A stretch of DNA of 64,000 nt from Pontibacter pudoricolor (GTDB taxonomy: Bacteria; Bacteroidota; Bacteroidia; Cytophagales; Hymenobacteraceae), in the NCBI RefSeq assembly GCF_010092985.1, contig NZ_CP048106.1, positions 2,790,001-2,854,000 on the forward strand, in the 5' to 3' direction. Under the pieces are notes generated by a model, which was not told the origin of the DNA, ran no database searches, and worked only from the letters and a program-made list of their open reading frames with translations. Below are positions 11,779 to 21,142 of this stretch, piece after piece. Each line of letters opens with the position of its first letter. Within the stretch, counting starts at the first letter, position 1. The translations under genes were made by a program, and so were the position numbers.

Positions 11779-12225
11779 TTAGATAGCTACTGTTTTACCG
11801 CCTGCTTTTTCAATTGTTGTTGTAGCTGTCTGAGAGAAAGCATGGGCGTGAACCTCAATCGCTTTATTTAACTCACCTCTACCTAATACTTTTACTTTAT
11901 CGTTTTTAGAAACAAGTCCATGAGCTTTGAAGAAATCAAAGTTAAGAACAGTTTCTCCTGTGCTCTCAGCTAATGACTGAAGAACATCTAAGTTGATACC
12001 TTTGTATTCAACTCTGTTTATGTTCTTGAAGCCATACTTAGGAACACGTCTCTGAAGTGGCATCTGACCACCTTCAAATCCTGATTTCTGCGAATAGCCT
12101 GAACGAGACTTCGCACCCTTGTGACCTCTAGTAGAGGTACCACCTCTACCAGATCCGGTACCACGGCCAAGTCTTTTTCTAGACTTTACAGCTCCTTCAG
12201 CAGGTTGTAATGAATGTAAATACAT
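11779..12225 (-). CDS. rplO: 50S ribosomal protein L15
   Basis: 148 aa, late-assembly 50S protein. Seen: glycine/arginine-rich N-terminal extension (KRLGRGTGSGRGGTSTRGHKG, then SGFEGGQMPLQRRVPKYGF) that penetrates 23S rRNA, and the globular C-terminal domain KVKVLGRGELNKAIEVHAHAF. One base after rpmD. Confidence 0.98.
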   Translation of the reverse strand: MYLHSLQPAEGAVKSRKRLGRGTGSGRGGTSTRGHKGAKSRSGYSQKSGFEGGQMPLQRRVPKYGFKNINRVEYKGINLDVLQSLAESTGETVLNFDFFKAHGLVSKNDKVKVLGRGELNKAIEVHAHAFSQTATTTIEKAGGKTVAI

Positions 12226-12226
12226 T

Positions 12227-12406
12227 TTATTGTTCTTTTACTACGATCAAATTCTGAACTTTATTAACCATACCAGCAATCTGTGGTGTATACTCAACAG
12301 TTACTGATTTATTGATTTTTCCTAATCCTAAAGCCTGGATTGTCAGCTTTTGGTTCTTAGGTCTGTCAATAATGCTTTTAACTTGTGTGATAGTTACTTT
12401 CGCCAT
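12227..12406 (-). CDS. rpmD: 50S ribosomal protein L30
   Basis: 59 aa from the ATG at 12406, giving the standard start MAKVTITQVKSIIDRP. A longer in-frame reading from 12457 overlaps rpsE and is rejected. Ferredoxin-like fold, small 50S protein. Between rpsE and rplO. Confidence 0.97.
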   Translation of the reverse strand: MAKVTITQVKSIIDRPKNQKLTIQALGLGKINKSVTVEYTPQIAGMVNKVQNLIVVKEQ

Positions 12407-12410
12407 GACA

Positions 12411-12929
12411 TTAACCATTAAATACTTTCTGTAAATTAACACCTCTTTGCTGTGCAACAGCTAATGGATCACGCATTTTTGCTAAAGCATCAAAAGTAGC
12501 CTTCACCACGTTATGTGGATTAGATGATCCTTTTGATTTGCAAAGTACGTCTTTTATACCAGCACTTTCAAGTACTGCACGCATAGCACCACCAGCAATA
12601 ACACCTGTACCAGGTGCAGCTGGTCTAACCAGTACATAACCACCTGAGTATTTGCCTTCCATTGAATGTGGAACAGTGTGATGATATAAAGGAACTTTTA
12701 CTAAGTTTTTCTTAGCATCATCAATGCCCTTAGCAATCGCATCAGTTACTTCGTTAGCTTTACCTAAACCGTAACCTACAACTCCGTTCCCGTCACCAAC
12801 AACAACTATAGCAGCGAAGCTAAATCTTCTACCACCTTTTACTACTTTGGCAACTCGGTTAATAGCTACTACTCTCTCCTTTAATTCGATTTCGCTAGCC
12901 TTTACACTACGTATATTGTTCTTCAACAT
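12411..12929 (-). CDS. rpsE: 30S ribosomal protein S5
   Basis: S5 shapes the mRNA entry channel and affects decoding accuracy. 172 aa. Seen: double-stranded-RNA-binding-like N-terminal domain ([41 protein letters not shown]) and C-terminal domain [19 protein letters not shown]. Overlap-free junctions with rplR and rpmD. Confidence 0.98.
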   Translation of the reverse strand: MLKNNIRSVKASEIELKERVVAINRVAKVVKGGRRFSFAAIVVVGDGNGVVGYGLGKANEVTDAIAKGIDDAKKNLVKVPLYHHTVPHSMEGKYSGGYVLVRPAAPGTGVIAGGAMRAVLESAGIKDVLCKSKGSSNPHNVVKATFDALAKMRDPLAVAQQRGVNLQKVFNG

Positions 12930-12935
12930 AATATT

Positions 12936-13286
12936 TTAGAATTTAAGGCCAGCTTCCCTAGCACCTTCAGCCAATGATTTTACTTTACCATGATACAGGT
13001 AGCCAGATCTATCGAATACTACTTGCGTAATACCTTTTTCCAGGGCTTTAGAAGCTATTTCTTTACCTACTTTAGTAGCAGTTTCAACATTAGCCTTCGC
13101 AGCATCATCTAATTTAGCTGAGGATGCAGCAGCAAGTGTTACTCCTGCAACATCATCAATAATCTGTGCATAAATTACACGATTACTTCTGAAGACAGAC
13201 AGCCTTGGTCTTTCAGACGTACCAGCTATCTTTCTTCTGATGCTTTTCTTAATTCTTGATCTTCTTTGTACTTTATTAGCAGACAT
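12936..13286 (-). CDS. rplR: 50S ribosomal protein L18
   Basis: 5S rRNA-binding protein of the central protuberance, acting with L5. 116 aa. Seen: basic start [40 protein letters not shown] and the C-terminal [26 protein letters not shown]. Between rplF and rpsE. Confidence 0.98.
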   Translation of the reverse strand: MSANKVQRRSRIKKSIRRKIAGTSERPRLSVFRSNRVIYAQIIDDVAGVTLAAASSAKLDDAAKANVETATKVGKEIASKALEKGITQVVFDRSGYLYHGKVKSLAEGAREAGLKF

Positions 13287-13294
13287 GATGATGA

Positions 13295-13849
13295 TTATTT
13301 AGATGCTGTCTTACCAGCTTTTCTTCTTACAACTTCACCAACAAATCGGATACCTTTTCCTTTATAAGGTTCAACCTTACGCAGTGATCTGATTTTTGCA
13401 GCCACCTGGCCTAAAAGCTGCTTGTCATTACTTTCTAAAGTAACAACCGGAGCTTTACCTTTTTCTGTAACAGCATTAACTGATACTTCAGCAGGAAGTG
13501 CAACGAATATGTTGTGTGAATAACCTAATGAAAGCTCAAGTACCTGACCTTGAACAGATGCTTTAAAACCAACACCCACAAGCTCAAGCTGCTCTTTATA
13601 ACCTTCACTTACACCAATGATCATGTTGTTGATCAATGATCTGTAAAGGCCATGCATAGCTTTATGACGCTTCTGCTCTGTTGGTCTTTCAACGATGATT
13701 TGATTATCTTCTGTTTTTACAATGATATCAGCATCAACAGCAGTAGTTAAAGAGCCTTTCGGTCCTTTTATAGTCACTACGTTCTTATCATCAACTGATA
13801 TTTCTGTATTGCTTGGCAGAGTGATTGGCAATTTTCCTATACGTGACAT
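13295..13849 (-). CDS. rplF: 50S ribosomal protein L6
   Basis: Two-domain 23S rRNA binder near the sarcin-ricin loop. 184 aa. Seen: [17 protein letters not shown] start, [19 protein letters not shown], and [20 protein letters not shown] near the end. Between rpsH and rplR. Confidence 0.98.
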   Translation of the reverse strand: MSRIGKLPITLPSNTEISVDDKNVVTIKGPKGSLTTAVDADIIVKTEDNQIIVERPTEQKRHKAMHGLYRSLINNMIIGVSEGYKEQLELVGVGFKASVQGQVLELSLGYSHNIFVALPAEVSVNAVTEKGKAPVVTLESNDKQLLGQVAAKIRSLRKVEPYKGKGIRFVGEVVRRKAGKTASK

Positions 13850-13864
13850 TGTCTCTCCTCCTGA

Positions 13865-14263
13865 TTAATAAACAAAACATAATACTTCACCACCAATATT
13901 CTGCGTGCGTGCTTCCTTGTCAGTCATTACGCCTTTAGAAGTTGAAACGATGGCTACACCTAATCCATTCAATACGCGTGGAAGCTCATCACCTCCCACG
14001 TATTTACGAAGCCCTGGCTTGCTAATTCTCTCTAACTTAACAATCGCAGACTGTTTAGTAGAAGGATTATACTTCAGAGCTATTTTAATGGTACCCTGTA
14101 CAGCTGAGTCTTCAAACTTGTAACTTTGAATATACCCTTTATCGTACAGTACTTTTGTTATTTCCTTTTTGATTTTGCTAGATGGTATTTCAACTATGCG
14201 GTGGTTCGCTTTTATAGCGTTACGCACTCTAGTTAAATAATCTGCTATTGGATCTGAGTTCAT
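13865..14263 (-). CDS. rpsH: 30S ribosomal protein S8
   Basis: Primary binder of the 16S central domain and, in E. coli, the repressor of the spc operon. 132 aa. Seen: DPIADYLTRVRNAIKANH start and the C-terminal GVAIVSTSKGVMTDKEARTQNIGGEVLCFVY. A 90-bp gap with a promoter-like box separates it from rpsN, unusual within this tightly packed block. Confidence 0.98.
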   Translation of the reverse strand: MNSDPIADYLTRVRNAIKANHRIVEIPSSKIKKEITKVLYDKGYIQSYKFEDSAVQGTIKIALKYNPSTKQSAIVKLERISKPGLRKYVGGDELPRVLNGLGVAIVSTSKGVMTDKEARTQNIGGEVLCFVY

Positions 14264-14306
14264 TATGAATGACTTAAATAATGATCGCTTTTTTATAAGC
14301 GAGCCG

Positions 14307-14314
14307 CAAAGATA
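14307..14314 (-). promoter_or_regulatory. Possible internal promoter (-7 box) between rpsN and rpsH
   Basis: On the minus strand the sequence TATCTTTG matches TAnnTTTG and lies 44 bp before the rpsH start, in the only large gap of the spc block. A small hairpin (TCGCTT...AAGCGA) follows it in the presumed leader. A -33 TTTG at the expected distance is not obvious. Confidence 0.45.
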
Positions 14315-14353
14315 ATTATTTTTTCTTTATCTATTATATAGATAATGGAAAAA

Positions 14354-14623
14354 TTACCAGCTCGACTTTGTTACACCTGGTATTTTACCTGCAAGAGCAA
14401 GCTCTCTGAACGTTACGCGTGATATTCCGAATTTTCTCATGTATCCACGTGGTCTGCCAGTTAGTTTGCATCTGTTGTGCAATCTGATAGGAGATGCGTT
14501 CTTAGGTAGTTTATCTAAGCCTTCATAATCTCCTTTTGCTTTAAGCTCAGCTCTTTTAGCAGCATATTTTGCTACCATTTTCTGTCTTTTAAGCTCTCTT
14601 GCTTTTACTGCTTCTTTCGCCAT
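14354..14623 (-). CDS. rpsN: 30S ribosomal protein S14 (zinc-free form)
   Basis: 30S head protein. 89 aa; the CxxC zinc motifs of the short C+ form are absent, and only one Cys remains in [17 protein letters not shown]. The end [14 protein letters not shown] is typical. Between rplE and rpsH. Confidence 0.97.
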   Translation of the reverse strand: MAKEAVKARELKRQKMVAKYAAKRAELKAKGDYEGLDKLPKNASPIRLHNRCKLTGRPRGYMRKFGISRVTFRELALAGKIPGVTKSSW

Positions 14624-14628
14624 TGCTG

Positions 14629-15183
14629 TTACTTTTTAATGTTTGTGAAAGGCATACCAAAAGCTTTCAATAGCTCATAACTTTCTTCATCAGTATTAGC
14701 TGTTGTAACAAAAGTTATGTCCATACCACTTATGGATTTAATCTTGTCAATGCTGATCTCTGGGAAAATGATCTGCTCTTTAATACCTAAGGTATAGTTA
14801 CCTCTTCCATCAAAGCCTTTATCATTTACTCCTCTGAAGTCACGTACACGTGGCAGAGCGATCGTAAGAAGTCTGTCCAGGAATTCATACATCTTCTGAC
14901 CTCTCAGTGTAACACGAGCTCCAATCGGCATACCTTCACGAAGCTTAAAGTTCGATACAGATTTCTTTGCTATAGTTGCAACTGCCCTCTGACCAGTAAT
15001 AGTCGTTAGCTCATCTACACCAATATCAACTAGCTTCTTATCAGCAACTGCAGCACCAATACCTCTGTTAATAGAGATCTTAGTAATCTTTGGCACCTGC
15101 ATAACGTTCTTGTACTGGAACTTTTCTCTCAGGGCAGGAATTACTTCTGCCTGGTATTTTTCTTTAAATCTTGAAGTTGCCAT
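14629..15183 (-). CDS. rplE: 50S ribosomal protein L5
   Basis: 5S rRNA and P-site tRNA contact protein of the central protuberance. 184 aa. Seen: [25 protein letters not shown], the loop [25 protein letters not shown], and the C-terminal [22 protein letters not shown]. One base after rplX. Confidence 0.98.
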   Translation of the reverse strand: MATSRFKEKYQAEVIPALREKFQYKNVMQVPKITKISINRGIGAAVADKKLVDIGVDELTTITGQRAVATIAKKSVSNFKLREGMPIGARVTLRGQKMYEFLDRLLTIALPRVRDFRGVNDKGFDGRGNYTLGIKEQIIFPEISIDKIKSISGMDITFVTTANTDEESYELLKAFGMPFTNIKK

Positions 15184-15184
15184 A

Positions 15185-15508
15185 TTAGATTACTTCTCCT
15201 GTCTTTTTAGAGTAACGTTCAGTTTTACCCGCGCTGTTCTTTCTATTGGCAGTCTTGGTTTTTTCACCAGTTTTTGGATCTACCAAAGTTACATTGCTCG
15301 CATGAATTGGAGCTTCAACTTTAGAAATACCGCCCTGAGGATTTTTAGCGCTTGGTTTCGTATGCTTCGTTACCAGGTTTAATCCTTCTATTACTACTTT
15401 ATTTTTATCTGTTAAAACAGATGTGATACGGCCTGTCTTACCGCGTTCGTCACCAGCAATTACTTTTACCGTATCGCCAGTCTTAACATGAAGTTTTTTC
15501 TTATTCAT
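15185..15508 (-). CDS. rplX: 50S ribosomal protein L24
   Basis: Assembly-initiating 23S rRNA binder with a KOW motif. 107 aa. Seen: [23 protein letters not shown] (KOW), [12 protein letters not shown] and [20 protein letters not shown]. Between rplN and rplE. Confidence 0.98.
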   Translation of the reverse strand: MNKKKLHVKTGDTVKVIAGDERGKTGRITSVLTDKNKVVIEGLNLVTKHTKPSAKNPQGGISKVEAPIHASNVTLVDPKTGEKTKTANRKNSAGKTERYSKKTGEVI

Positions 15509-15527
15509 CTTTACTGAGAATTAGGAT

Positions 15528-15896
15528 TTATAGAACTTCAGGCGCAAGTGAAACGATTTTCATGAATTGTTTTTCACGAAGTTCACGAGCTACTGGACCA
15601 AAAATACGCGTACCGCGTGGTTCATTGTTCGCATTCAGCAGAACAGCAGCATTATCGTCGAAACGTATATAAGAACCATCTTTTCTTCTGATTTCTTTTT
15701 TCGTTCTAACAATAACAGCTTTAGAAACTGTTCCCTTCTTAATATTTCCAGAGGATAAGGCAGACTTTACAGTTACAACAATACGATCTCCGATTGAAGC
15801 GTATTTCTTTCCTGTTCCACCAAGGACACGGATGCAAAGAACTTCTTTAGCACCACTGTTGTCAGCTACAGTTAATCTTGATTCTTGCTGTATCAT
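15528..15896 (-). CDS. rplN: 50S ribosomal protein L14
   Basis: 23S rRNA binder at the subunit interface; docking site of the silencing factor RsfS. 122 aa, the canonical length. Seen: [27 protein letters not shown] and the C-terminal [26 protein letters not shown]. One base after rpsQ. Confidence 0.98.
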   Translation of the reverse strand: MIQQESRLTVADNSGAKEVLCIRVLGGTGKKYASIGDRIVVTVKSALSSGNIKKGTVSKAVIVRTKKEIRRKDGSYIRFDDNAAVLLNANNEPRGTRIFGPVARELREKQFMKIVSLAPEVL

Positions 15897-15897
15897 C

Positions 15898-16155
15898 TTA
15901 CTTAGCTCTTTCTATGATTTCAACTAAACGCCAGTTCTTGTTCTTGCTAAGCGGACGAGTTTCCTGAATACGTACCGTATCACCGATATTGCACTCATTT
16001 TTCTCATCATGTGCCATGAACTTATTGGACTTGCTTACAAACTTCCCGTAGATCGGGTGTTTCATTTTGCTCTCAACAAGCACAGTGATAGATTTGTCCA
16101 TCTTGTTGCTAACAACCTTACCACTTCTTTCTTTTCTAAGATTTCTCTCTTCCAT
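15898..16155 (-). CDS. rpsQ: 30S ribosomal protein S17
   Basis: OB-fold primary 16S rRNA binder. 85 aa. Seen: [41 protein letters not shown] and [24 protein letters not shown]. Between rpmC and rplN. Confidence 0.98.
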   Translation of the reverse strand: MEERNLRKERSGKVVSNKMDKSITVLVESKMKHPIYGKFVSKSNKFMAHDEKNECNIGDTVRIQETRPLSKNKNWRLVEIIERAK

Positions 16156-16167
16156 TTTATTTAAGTA

Positions 16168-16368
16168 TTAAGAGTTAGCTTCAATTTCACGACGACGCAA
16201 CTCTGTATTCAGACGTGCAATCGTTGCTTTAGACTCACGGATTTTCATTGGGTTTTCCAACGGAGATATGGCATGAGCAAAACGAAGGTTCTGCATGTTG
16301 GTCTTCTCAGTGTTAAGCTTCTCTTGTAGTTCCTCTAAAGACAAAGCTTTTATTTCTGAATTTTTCAT
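16168..16368 (-). CDS. rpmC: 50S ribosomal protein L29
   Basis: 66-aa helical-hairpin protein beside the exit tunnel, part of the SRP and trigger factor docking site. The start at 16368 gives MKNSEIKALSLEELQEKL; the in-frame ATG five codons upstream overlaps rplP and is less likely. The conserved R-I--SKATIARLNTELRRRE end is present. Confidence 0.96.
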   Translation of the reverse strand: MKNSEIKALSLEELQEKLNTEKTNMQNLRFAHAISPLENPMKIRESKATIARLNTELRRREIEANS

Positions 16369-16372
16369 ATTA

Positions 16373-16795
16373 CTACTTCTCAACGTAATCTCTACGTACT
16401 ACAAACTTTGTTTTAACAGGTAACTTCTGCGCTGCTAATCTCAGTGATTCTTTTGCAACTTCTAAAGTAACACCATCAGATTCAAACATGATTGTACCTG
16501 GCTTTACAACGGCTACCCAATACTCAGGCGAACCTTTACCTTTACCCATACGAACCTCTGCAGGCTTCTTGGTAATTGGCTTGTCTGGAAATATTCTGAT
16601 CCAAACCTGGCCTTCACGTTTCATTGCTCTTGTCATCGCGATACGAGCTGCCTCTATCTGGCGGCTGGTGATCCAAGATGCTTCAAGAGATTTTATTGCA
16701 AATGATCCGAATGAAATGGTGCTTCCTCTGTGAGCAAGTCCAGTCACACGACCTTTCTGCATTTTTCTATATTTAGTCCTTTTCGGCTGTAACAT
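16373..16795 (-). CDS. rplP: 50S ribosomal protein L16
   Basis: Peptidyl-transferase-region protein that contacts A-site tRNA. 140 aa. Seen: [48 protein letters not shown] and the [17 protein letters not shown] loop. Between rpsC and rpmC. Confidence 0.98.
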   Translation of the reverse strand: MLQPKRTKYRKMQKGRVTGLAHRGSTISFGSFAIKSLEASWITSRQIEAARIAMTRAMKREGQVWIRIFPDKPITKKPAEVRMGKGKGSPEYWVAVVKPGTIMFESDGVTLEVAKESLRLAAQKLPVKTKFVVRRDYVEK

Positions 16796-16825
16796 TTTCT
16801 AAAACTTAATAATGTTAGCAATCAA

Positions 16826-17596
16826 TTACTGACGACGCTTGTTATCTCTGCGTTTCGGAGCACCACCGTCTGTTTTCTTACGGTTGCCTCCTCCTGCATT
16901 GCGTCTGTCACCTCCCTGAGAAGATCCTGGTCCTTTGCTTTCTAAACCAGCGTTAGGAGTTAGATCTTTCTTTCCATAAACTTCACCTCTGAAGATCCAC
17001 ACTTTTATTCCTAGCTTACCGTAAACGGTCTGAGCTTCAGATAAAGCATAATCAATATCAGCACGAAGTGTATGTAGTGGAGTTCTACCTTCTTTGTAGT
17101 GCTCTGTACGTGCCATTTCAGCACCGCCTAAACGACCTGATACCTGCACTTTGATACCTTCAGCACCTACGCGTAAAGCCGAAGCAATTGCCTGCTTCAT
17201 TGCGCGACGGAAAGAGATACGTGCCTGTAACTGCTGGGCAATAGACTCACCTACCAGTTTAGCATCTAACTCAGGACGCTTAATTTCAAAAATGTTGATT
17301 TGAACATCTTTGTTTGTAAGCTTCTTAAGTTCTTCTTTAATCTTATCTACTTCCTGACCACCTTTACCAATCACAACGCCTGGACGGGCTGTATTGATTG
17401 TGATAGTGATACGCTTAAGTGTTCTTTCGATTATTATTTTAGAAATACCACCTTTAGGGATACGAGCTAAAATATATTTTCTGATTTTCTCGTCTTCAAC
17501 AAGCTTCTCAGCGAAATCTTTGCCGCCATACCAGTTAGAATCCCAACCTTTGATAACTCCTAGGCGAAAACCGATCGGATTTACTTTCTGTCCCAT
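16826..17596 (-). CDS. rpsC: 30S ribosomal protein S3
   Basis: mRNA-entry protein of the 30S head. 256 aa from the ATG at 17596 ([20 protein letters not shown]); 15 upstream in-frame codons overlap rplV and are not used. Seen: KH domain with [17 protein letters not shown] and S3-C domain [25 protein letters not shown]. The last 40 residues are a low-complexity Gly/Lys/Arg-rich tail. Confidence 0.97.
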   Translation of the reverse strand: MGQKVNPIGFRLGVIKGWDSNWYGGKDFAEKLVEDEKIRKYILARIPKGGISKIIIERTLKRITITINTARPGVVIGKGGQEVDKIKEELKKLTNKDVQINIFEIKRPELDAKLVGESIAQQLQARISFRRAMKQAIASALRVGAEGIKVQVSGRLGGAEMARTEHYKEGRTPLHTLRADIDYALSEAQTVYGKLGIKVWIFRGEVYGKKDLTPNAGLESKGPGSSQGGDRRNAGGGNRKKTDGGAPKRRDNKRRQ

Positions 17597-17600
17597 ATTC

Positions 17601-17993
17601 TTACTTATTGGCTTTTTTAGATTTCTTTGATTTTTGCTCAAGTTGCTCTTCAGTCATGCTGTCTATTACCAGAGTAACATGATTTGATCTCTTTCTGATG
17701 CGGTAACCACGGCCCTGTGGAGCTGGACGAAGACGCTTTAACATCTTTCCTTCATCTACAAAGATTGATTTAACATACAGATTCGCATCTTCTATCTGAG
17801 CATCTTCATTTTTCTGCTGCCAGTTTGATAAAGCAGATAAAAGAAGTTTCTCTAATCTTGCTGCACCTGAATTTGGCTCAAACTTAAGGATACCTAAGGC
17901 TTTTGCTACGCTCTTTCCGCGTATTATATCGGCCACTAATCTCATCTTGCGTGGAGATGTAGGCACATTATTTAATTTAGCTACTGCTTCCAT
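17601..17993 (-). CDS. rplV: 50S ribosomal protein L22
   Basis: Lines the exit tunnel with a beta-hairpin; macrolide resistance changes occur there. 130 aa. Seen: [29 protein letters not shown], and the hairpin [23 protein letters not shown] with no obvious resistance-type deletion. Lysine-rich tail. Two bases after rpsS. Confidence 0.98.
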   Translation of the reverse strand: MEAVAKLNNVPTSPRKMRLVADIIRGKSVAKALGILKFEPNSGAARLEKLLLSALSNWQQKNEDAQIEDANLYVKSIFVDEGKMLKRLRPAPQGRGYRIRKRSNHVTLVIDSMTEEQLEQKSKKSKKANK

Positions 17994-17995
17994 GG

Positions 17996-18273
17996 TTATC
18001 GCTTGCCTTTATCTTTTTTAGCTATGTGACCTCTAAAGTTTCTTGTTGGTGCAAATTCACCAAGCTTATGACCTACCATGTTTTCAGTTACATACACCGG
18101 AATAAATTTATTACCGTTATGCACTGCAAAGGTATGTCCAACGAAATCAGGAGAAATCATTGATCTGCGCGACCACGTTTTGATAACCGTCTTCTTGCCG
18201 GCATCGTTCATCGCAACTACTTTCTTCTCGAGCCTATAGTCAATATAAGGCCCTTTTTTAATGATCTAGCCAT
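17996..18273 (-). CDS. rpsS: 30S ribosomal protein S19, one-base frameshift near the start
   Basis: S19 lies in the 30S head, pairs with S13 and contacts the A-site finger. The normal protein would be 92 aa, beginning [18 protein letters not shown]. Here the ATG at 18273 opens M-A-R-S-L-K-K and then runs out of frame to a stop after 18 codons. The remaining 71 codons (from [13 protein letters not shown]) are intact in the -1 frame. The A run at 18254-18259 has six bases; seven would restore the whole protein. The bases at 18259-18253 read A AAA AAG in the zero frame, the classical -1 slippery heptamer, and a -1 slip there yields exactly G-P-Y-I-D. Most likely a homopolymer base-calling error; programmed frameshifting is the alternative. 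Confidence 0.9.
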
Positions 18274-18276
18274 TTA

Positions 18277-19101
18277 TTATTTCTTTCCTCTATTAACTAT
18301 TAACTTCTCAGAAAACTTGTTCTTATTTCTGGTCTTAAGACCTTTTGCGTATAAGCCTTTACGTGAGCGAGGGTGACCACCTGAAGACTTACCTTCACCA
18401 CCACCCATTGGGTGATCTACCGGGTTCATCGCAACACCACGCACTCTTGGACGTCTGCCCATCCATCTGTTTCTACCTGCTTTACCCAGTTTCACATTCA
18501 TGTGATCTGAGTTAGAAACAGTTCCCACAGTGGCGTAGCATACAACAAGTACCATTCTCAATTCGCCTGATGGCAATTTGATTGTAGCGTATCTGCCTTC
18601 ACGAGCTACTAACTGTGCGTATGAACCTGCACTTCTAGCCAAGATAGCTCCCTGGCCAGGCTGTAACTCGATGTTGTGAATAATTGTACCTAGAGGAATA
18701 TCAGATAAAGGAAGGCAGTTACCAATCTCAGGTGCATTACCTGGACCTGAAATGATAACAGAACCTACTTCGATACCAGTTGGAGCTATAATGTAGCTCT
18801 TCTCACCGTCAGCATAAAATACTAATGCAATACGGGCCGTACGGTTTGGATCGTACTCAATTGATTTCACAGTAGCAGGCACGCCATGCTTGGTTCTTTT
18901 GAAATCAATCATTCTGTACTTACGCTTATGACCACCGCCCAAATAGCGCATAGTCATTTTACCTTGGTTGTTACGCCCACCAGATTTTTTTAATGGTGCC
19001 AACAAAGATTTTTCAGGAGCAGATGCCGTTACTTCGTCGAAGGCTGGCGCTACTCTAAATCTTTGACCTGGTGTTGTTGGTCTTAACTTTTTTAAAGCCA
19101 T
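18277..19101 (-). CDS. rplB: 50S ribosomal protein L2
   Basis: Highly conserved peptidyl-transferase-area protein. 274 aa. Seen: [31 protein letters not shown], the central [22 protein letters not shown], and [21 protein letters not shown] with the His residue implicated in activity. Three bases before the rpsS start codon. Confidence 0.98.
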   Translation of the reverse strand: MALKKLRPTTPGQRFRVAPAFDEVTASAPEKSLLAPLKKSGGRNNQGKMTMRYLGGGHKRKYRMIDFKRTKHGVPATVKSIEYDPNRTARIALVFYADGEKSYIIAPTGIEVGSVIISGPGNAPEIGNCLPLSDIPLGTIIHNIELQPGQGAILARSAGSYAQLVAREGRYATIKLPSGELRMVLVVCYATVGTVSNSDHMNVKLGKAGRNRWMGRRPRVRGVAMNPVDHPMGGGEGKSSGGHPRSRKGLYAKGLKTRNKNKFSEKLIVNRGKK

Positions 19102-19111
19102 TTCTGATTAA

Positions 19112-19399
19112 TTATATTCCGCTATAAAAATCTATCATTTCACCTTCTTTCAAGGTTACTATCGCTTTCTTGATCAGGGAAGTACGACCAGTCACAGATC
19201 CGGACTTTGTATATTTGGTCTTTACTTTACCTATTGATCTCATGGTGGCAACGTTAGTTACAGTTACACCATAAAGCTTTTCTACTGCCTTTTTGATTTC
19301 TACTTTATTGGCTTTTTTCTCAACCTCAAAAGCATACTTTCCTACTTCGTTCATGGCAGTGTATTTTTCCGTCACAAGCGGTCTTTTAAGTACGTTCAT
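19112..19399 (-). CDS. rplW: 50S ribosomal protein L23
   Basis: Exit-tunnel rim protein, docking site for trigger factor and SRP. 95 aa. Seen: [32 protein letters not shown] and the AVEKLYGVTVTNVATM segment. Its start overlaps the rplD stop by one base, implying translational coupling. Confidence 0.98.
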   Translation of the reverse strand: MNVLKRPLVTEKYTAMNEVGKYAFEVEKKANKVEIKKAVEKLYGVTVTNVATMRSIGKVKTKYTKSGSVTGRTSLIKKAIVTLKEGEMIDFYSGI

Positions 19400-20028
19400 T
19401 ACTTATTGCTTAAGAGGTTTTCGATAATATTTACTGACTCTTCTACTAACACAACACGCTCAGCATTCAGCAGGTCATATGTGTTAAGATCCGCAGCAGT
19501 TGCCACTTTTACTTTAGGAATATTTCTTCCTGAAAGCACTATGTTTTCATTTGCTGCTGGAATAACGAACAATGTTTTACCAGTAGATTTGATATTGTTA
19601 AGGATTGCAATAAAATCTTTAGTCTTCGGCGCCTCTAAAGAGAACGATTCTACTAAGGCAACTTTATTGTCTTTTGCCAGAAGGGAAAGAGCAGATACTC
19701 TTGCCACTGTTTTAAGCTTCTTGTTCAGCTTAAAGCTATAGTTTCTAGGCTTTGGACCGAAAACTCTACCGCCACCTACAAAAACAGGAGACTTTATGCT
19801 ACCAGCTCTGGCACCACCGGTACCTTTTTGCTTTTTGATCTTTTTGGTAGATCCAGCAACTTCGTTTCTCTCCTTTGATTTATGCGTTCCTTGTCTTTGA
19901 TTAGCCAAGTACTGTTTCACGTCAAGATACATTGCATGCTGATTCGGCTCAGCGCCAAACACAGCATCAGAAAGAGCGATCTTTCTACCTGTATCTTCAC
20001 CTTTTATATTCAATACAGAAAGCTCCAT
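19399..20028 (-). CDS. rplD: 50S ribosomal protein L4
   Basis: Exit-tunnel protein and, in E. coli, autoregulator of the S10 operon. 209 aa. Seen: the extended loop [46 protein letters not shown] that reaches into the tunnel. Between rplC and rplW. Confidence 0.98.
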   Translation of the reverse strand: MELSVLNIKGEDTGRKIALSDAVFGAEPNQHAMYLDVKQYLANQRQGTHKSKERNEVAGSTKKIKKQKGTGGARAGSIKSPVFVGGGRVFGPKPRNYSFKLNKKLKTVARVSALSLLAKDNKVALVESFSLEAPKTKDFIAILNNIKSTGKTLFVIPAANENIVLSGRNIPKVKVATAADLNTYDLLNAERVVLVEESVNIIENLLSNK

Positions 20029-20029
20029 T

Positions 20030-20647
20030 TTATTTCTCGATTAAAACGTAAGAGTTCTTGGCACCTGGAACAGAGCCACTAACTACTAAAAGATTTTTAT
20101 CAGCGATTACTCGCATGATTGTCAGGTTTTGGATTGTAACTCTGTTACCACCTGTTCTTCCTGCCATTCGCATTCCTTTGAATACTCTTGATGGCCAAGA
20201 ACAAGCACCAATTGAACCTGGGTGTCTAGCCCTGTTGTGCTGACCGTGTGTTTGACCACCAACACCGGCAAATCCGTGACGCTTTACAACGCCTTGGAAA
20301 CCTTTACCTTTTGATGTTCCTACAACGTCAACAAATTCCCCTTCAATGAATAGGTTGGCATCAACCACATCTCCTGCATTCAATGACACACCTTCTGTAT
20401 CAAATTCTGCAACCTTTTTCTTAGGAGCCGTATTAGTTTTCTTGTAGTGACCTGCTTCCGCTTTAGTTACTCTCTTTAACTTCTTGTCACCGAAGCCAAG
20501 CTGTACTGCAGCATAGCCATCGTTTTCTACCGTCTTCACCTGAGTAACAACACACGGTCCTGCTTGAATAAGCGTTACTGGTATGTTTTTACCATCTGGT
20601 GTGAAGAGGCTTGTCATTCCGATTTTTTTACCGATAATTCCAGGCAT
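20030..20647 (-). CDS. rplC: 50S ribosomal protein L3
   Basis: Early-assembly 50S protein whose loop reaches the peptidyl-transferase centre. 205 aa. Seen: [20 protein letters not shown] and [50 protein letters not shown]. First gene of its own unit: a terminator and a promoter lie between it and rpsJ. Confidence 0.98.
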   Translation of the reverse strand: MPGIIGKKIGMTSLFTPDGKNIPVTLIQAGPCVVTQVKTVENDGYAAVQLGFGDKKLKRVTKAEAGHYKKTNTAPKKKVAEFDTEGVSLNAGDVVDANLFIEGEFVDVVGTSKGKGFQGVVKRHGFAGVGGQTHGQHNRARHPGSIGACSWPSRVFKGMRMAGRTGGNRVTIQNLTIMRVIADKNLLVVSGSVPGAKNSYVLIEK

Positions 20648-20707
20648 TCAACTTGTTTTTTTAGATGGATATAATAATATTACCCCTCAGCTATAGCTAA
20701 GGGAGTG

Positions 20708-20739
20708 CAAAGTTAAGAAAATTTAATCTCTCTTTACAA
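20708..20739 (-). promoter_or_regulatory. Promoter of the rplC-rplQ unit
   Basis: On the minus strand GTTG-N21-TAACTTTG fits the Bacteroidota -33/-7 consensus (TTTG, about 20 bp, TAnnTTTG). The -7 box is at 20708-20715 and the -33 box at 20737-20739, about 60 bp before the rplC start. Confidence 0.65.
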
Positions 20740-20770
20740 CTCTTCTGTAAAATATTCTTAATCAGCCTAT

Positions 20771-20808
20771 AAAAAAGAGAACCATAGTGATATGGTTCTC
20801 TTTTTTTA
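20771..20808. terminator. Terminator after rpsJ
   Basis: Near-perfect hairpin AAAAAAGAGAACCATA-GTGA-TATGGTTCTCTTTTTTT, with runs of A and T on either side so it can act in both directions. It ends the rpsL-rpsG-fusA-rpsJ unit. Confidence 0.9.
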
Positions 20809-20825
20809 TTCTTTTAATGTACTTA

Positions 20826-21131
20826 TCAAACTTTGATCTCTACATCAACACCACTTGGTAATTCTAGTTTCATTAACGCATCTACAGTTTTAGAGCTTGT
20901 TGAATAGATATCAACCAGTCTTTTGTAAGTGCACAGCTGGAACTGCTCACGTGACTTCTTGTTTACGTGTGGAGAGCGAAGAACAGTGAATTTATCTTTC
21001 TCTGTAGGAAGTGGAATTGGACCACTAACTATAGCACCTGTTGCTTTTACTGCTTTAACGATCTTCTCAGATGACTTATCAACTAAATTGTGATCGTAAG
21101 ATTTTAATTTAATTCTTATTTTCTGATTCAT
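20826..21131 (-). CDS. rpsJ: 30S ribosomal protein S10
   Basis: 30S head protein; also the NusE partner of NusB in antitermination. 101 aa. Seen: [49 protein letters not shown]. Here it closes the str unit after fusA rather than opening the S10 operon, because a terminator and a new promoter separate it from rplC. Confidence 0.98.
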   Translation of the reverse strand: MNQKIRIKLKSYDHNLVDKSSEKIVKAVKATGAIVSGPIPLPTEKDKFTVLRSPHVNKKSREQFQLCTYKRLVDIYSTSSKTVDALMKLELPSGVDVEIKV

Positions 21132-21142
21132 TTTTGTAACAA

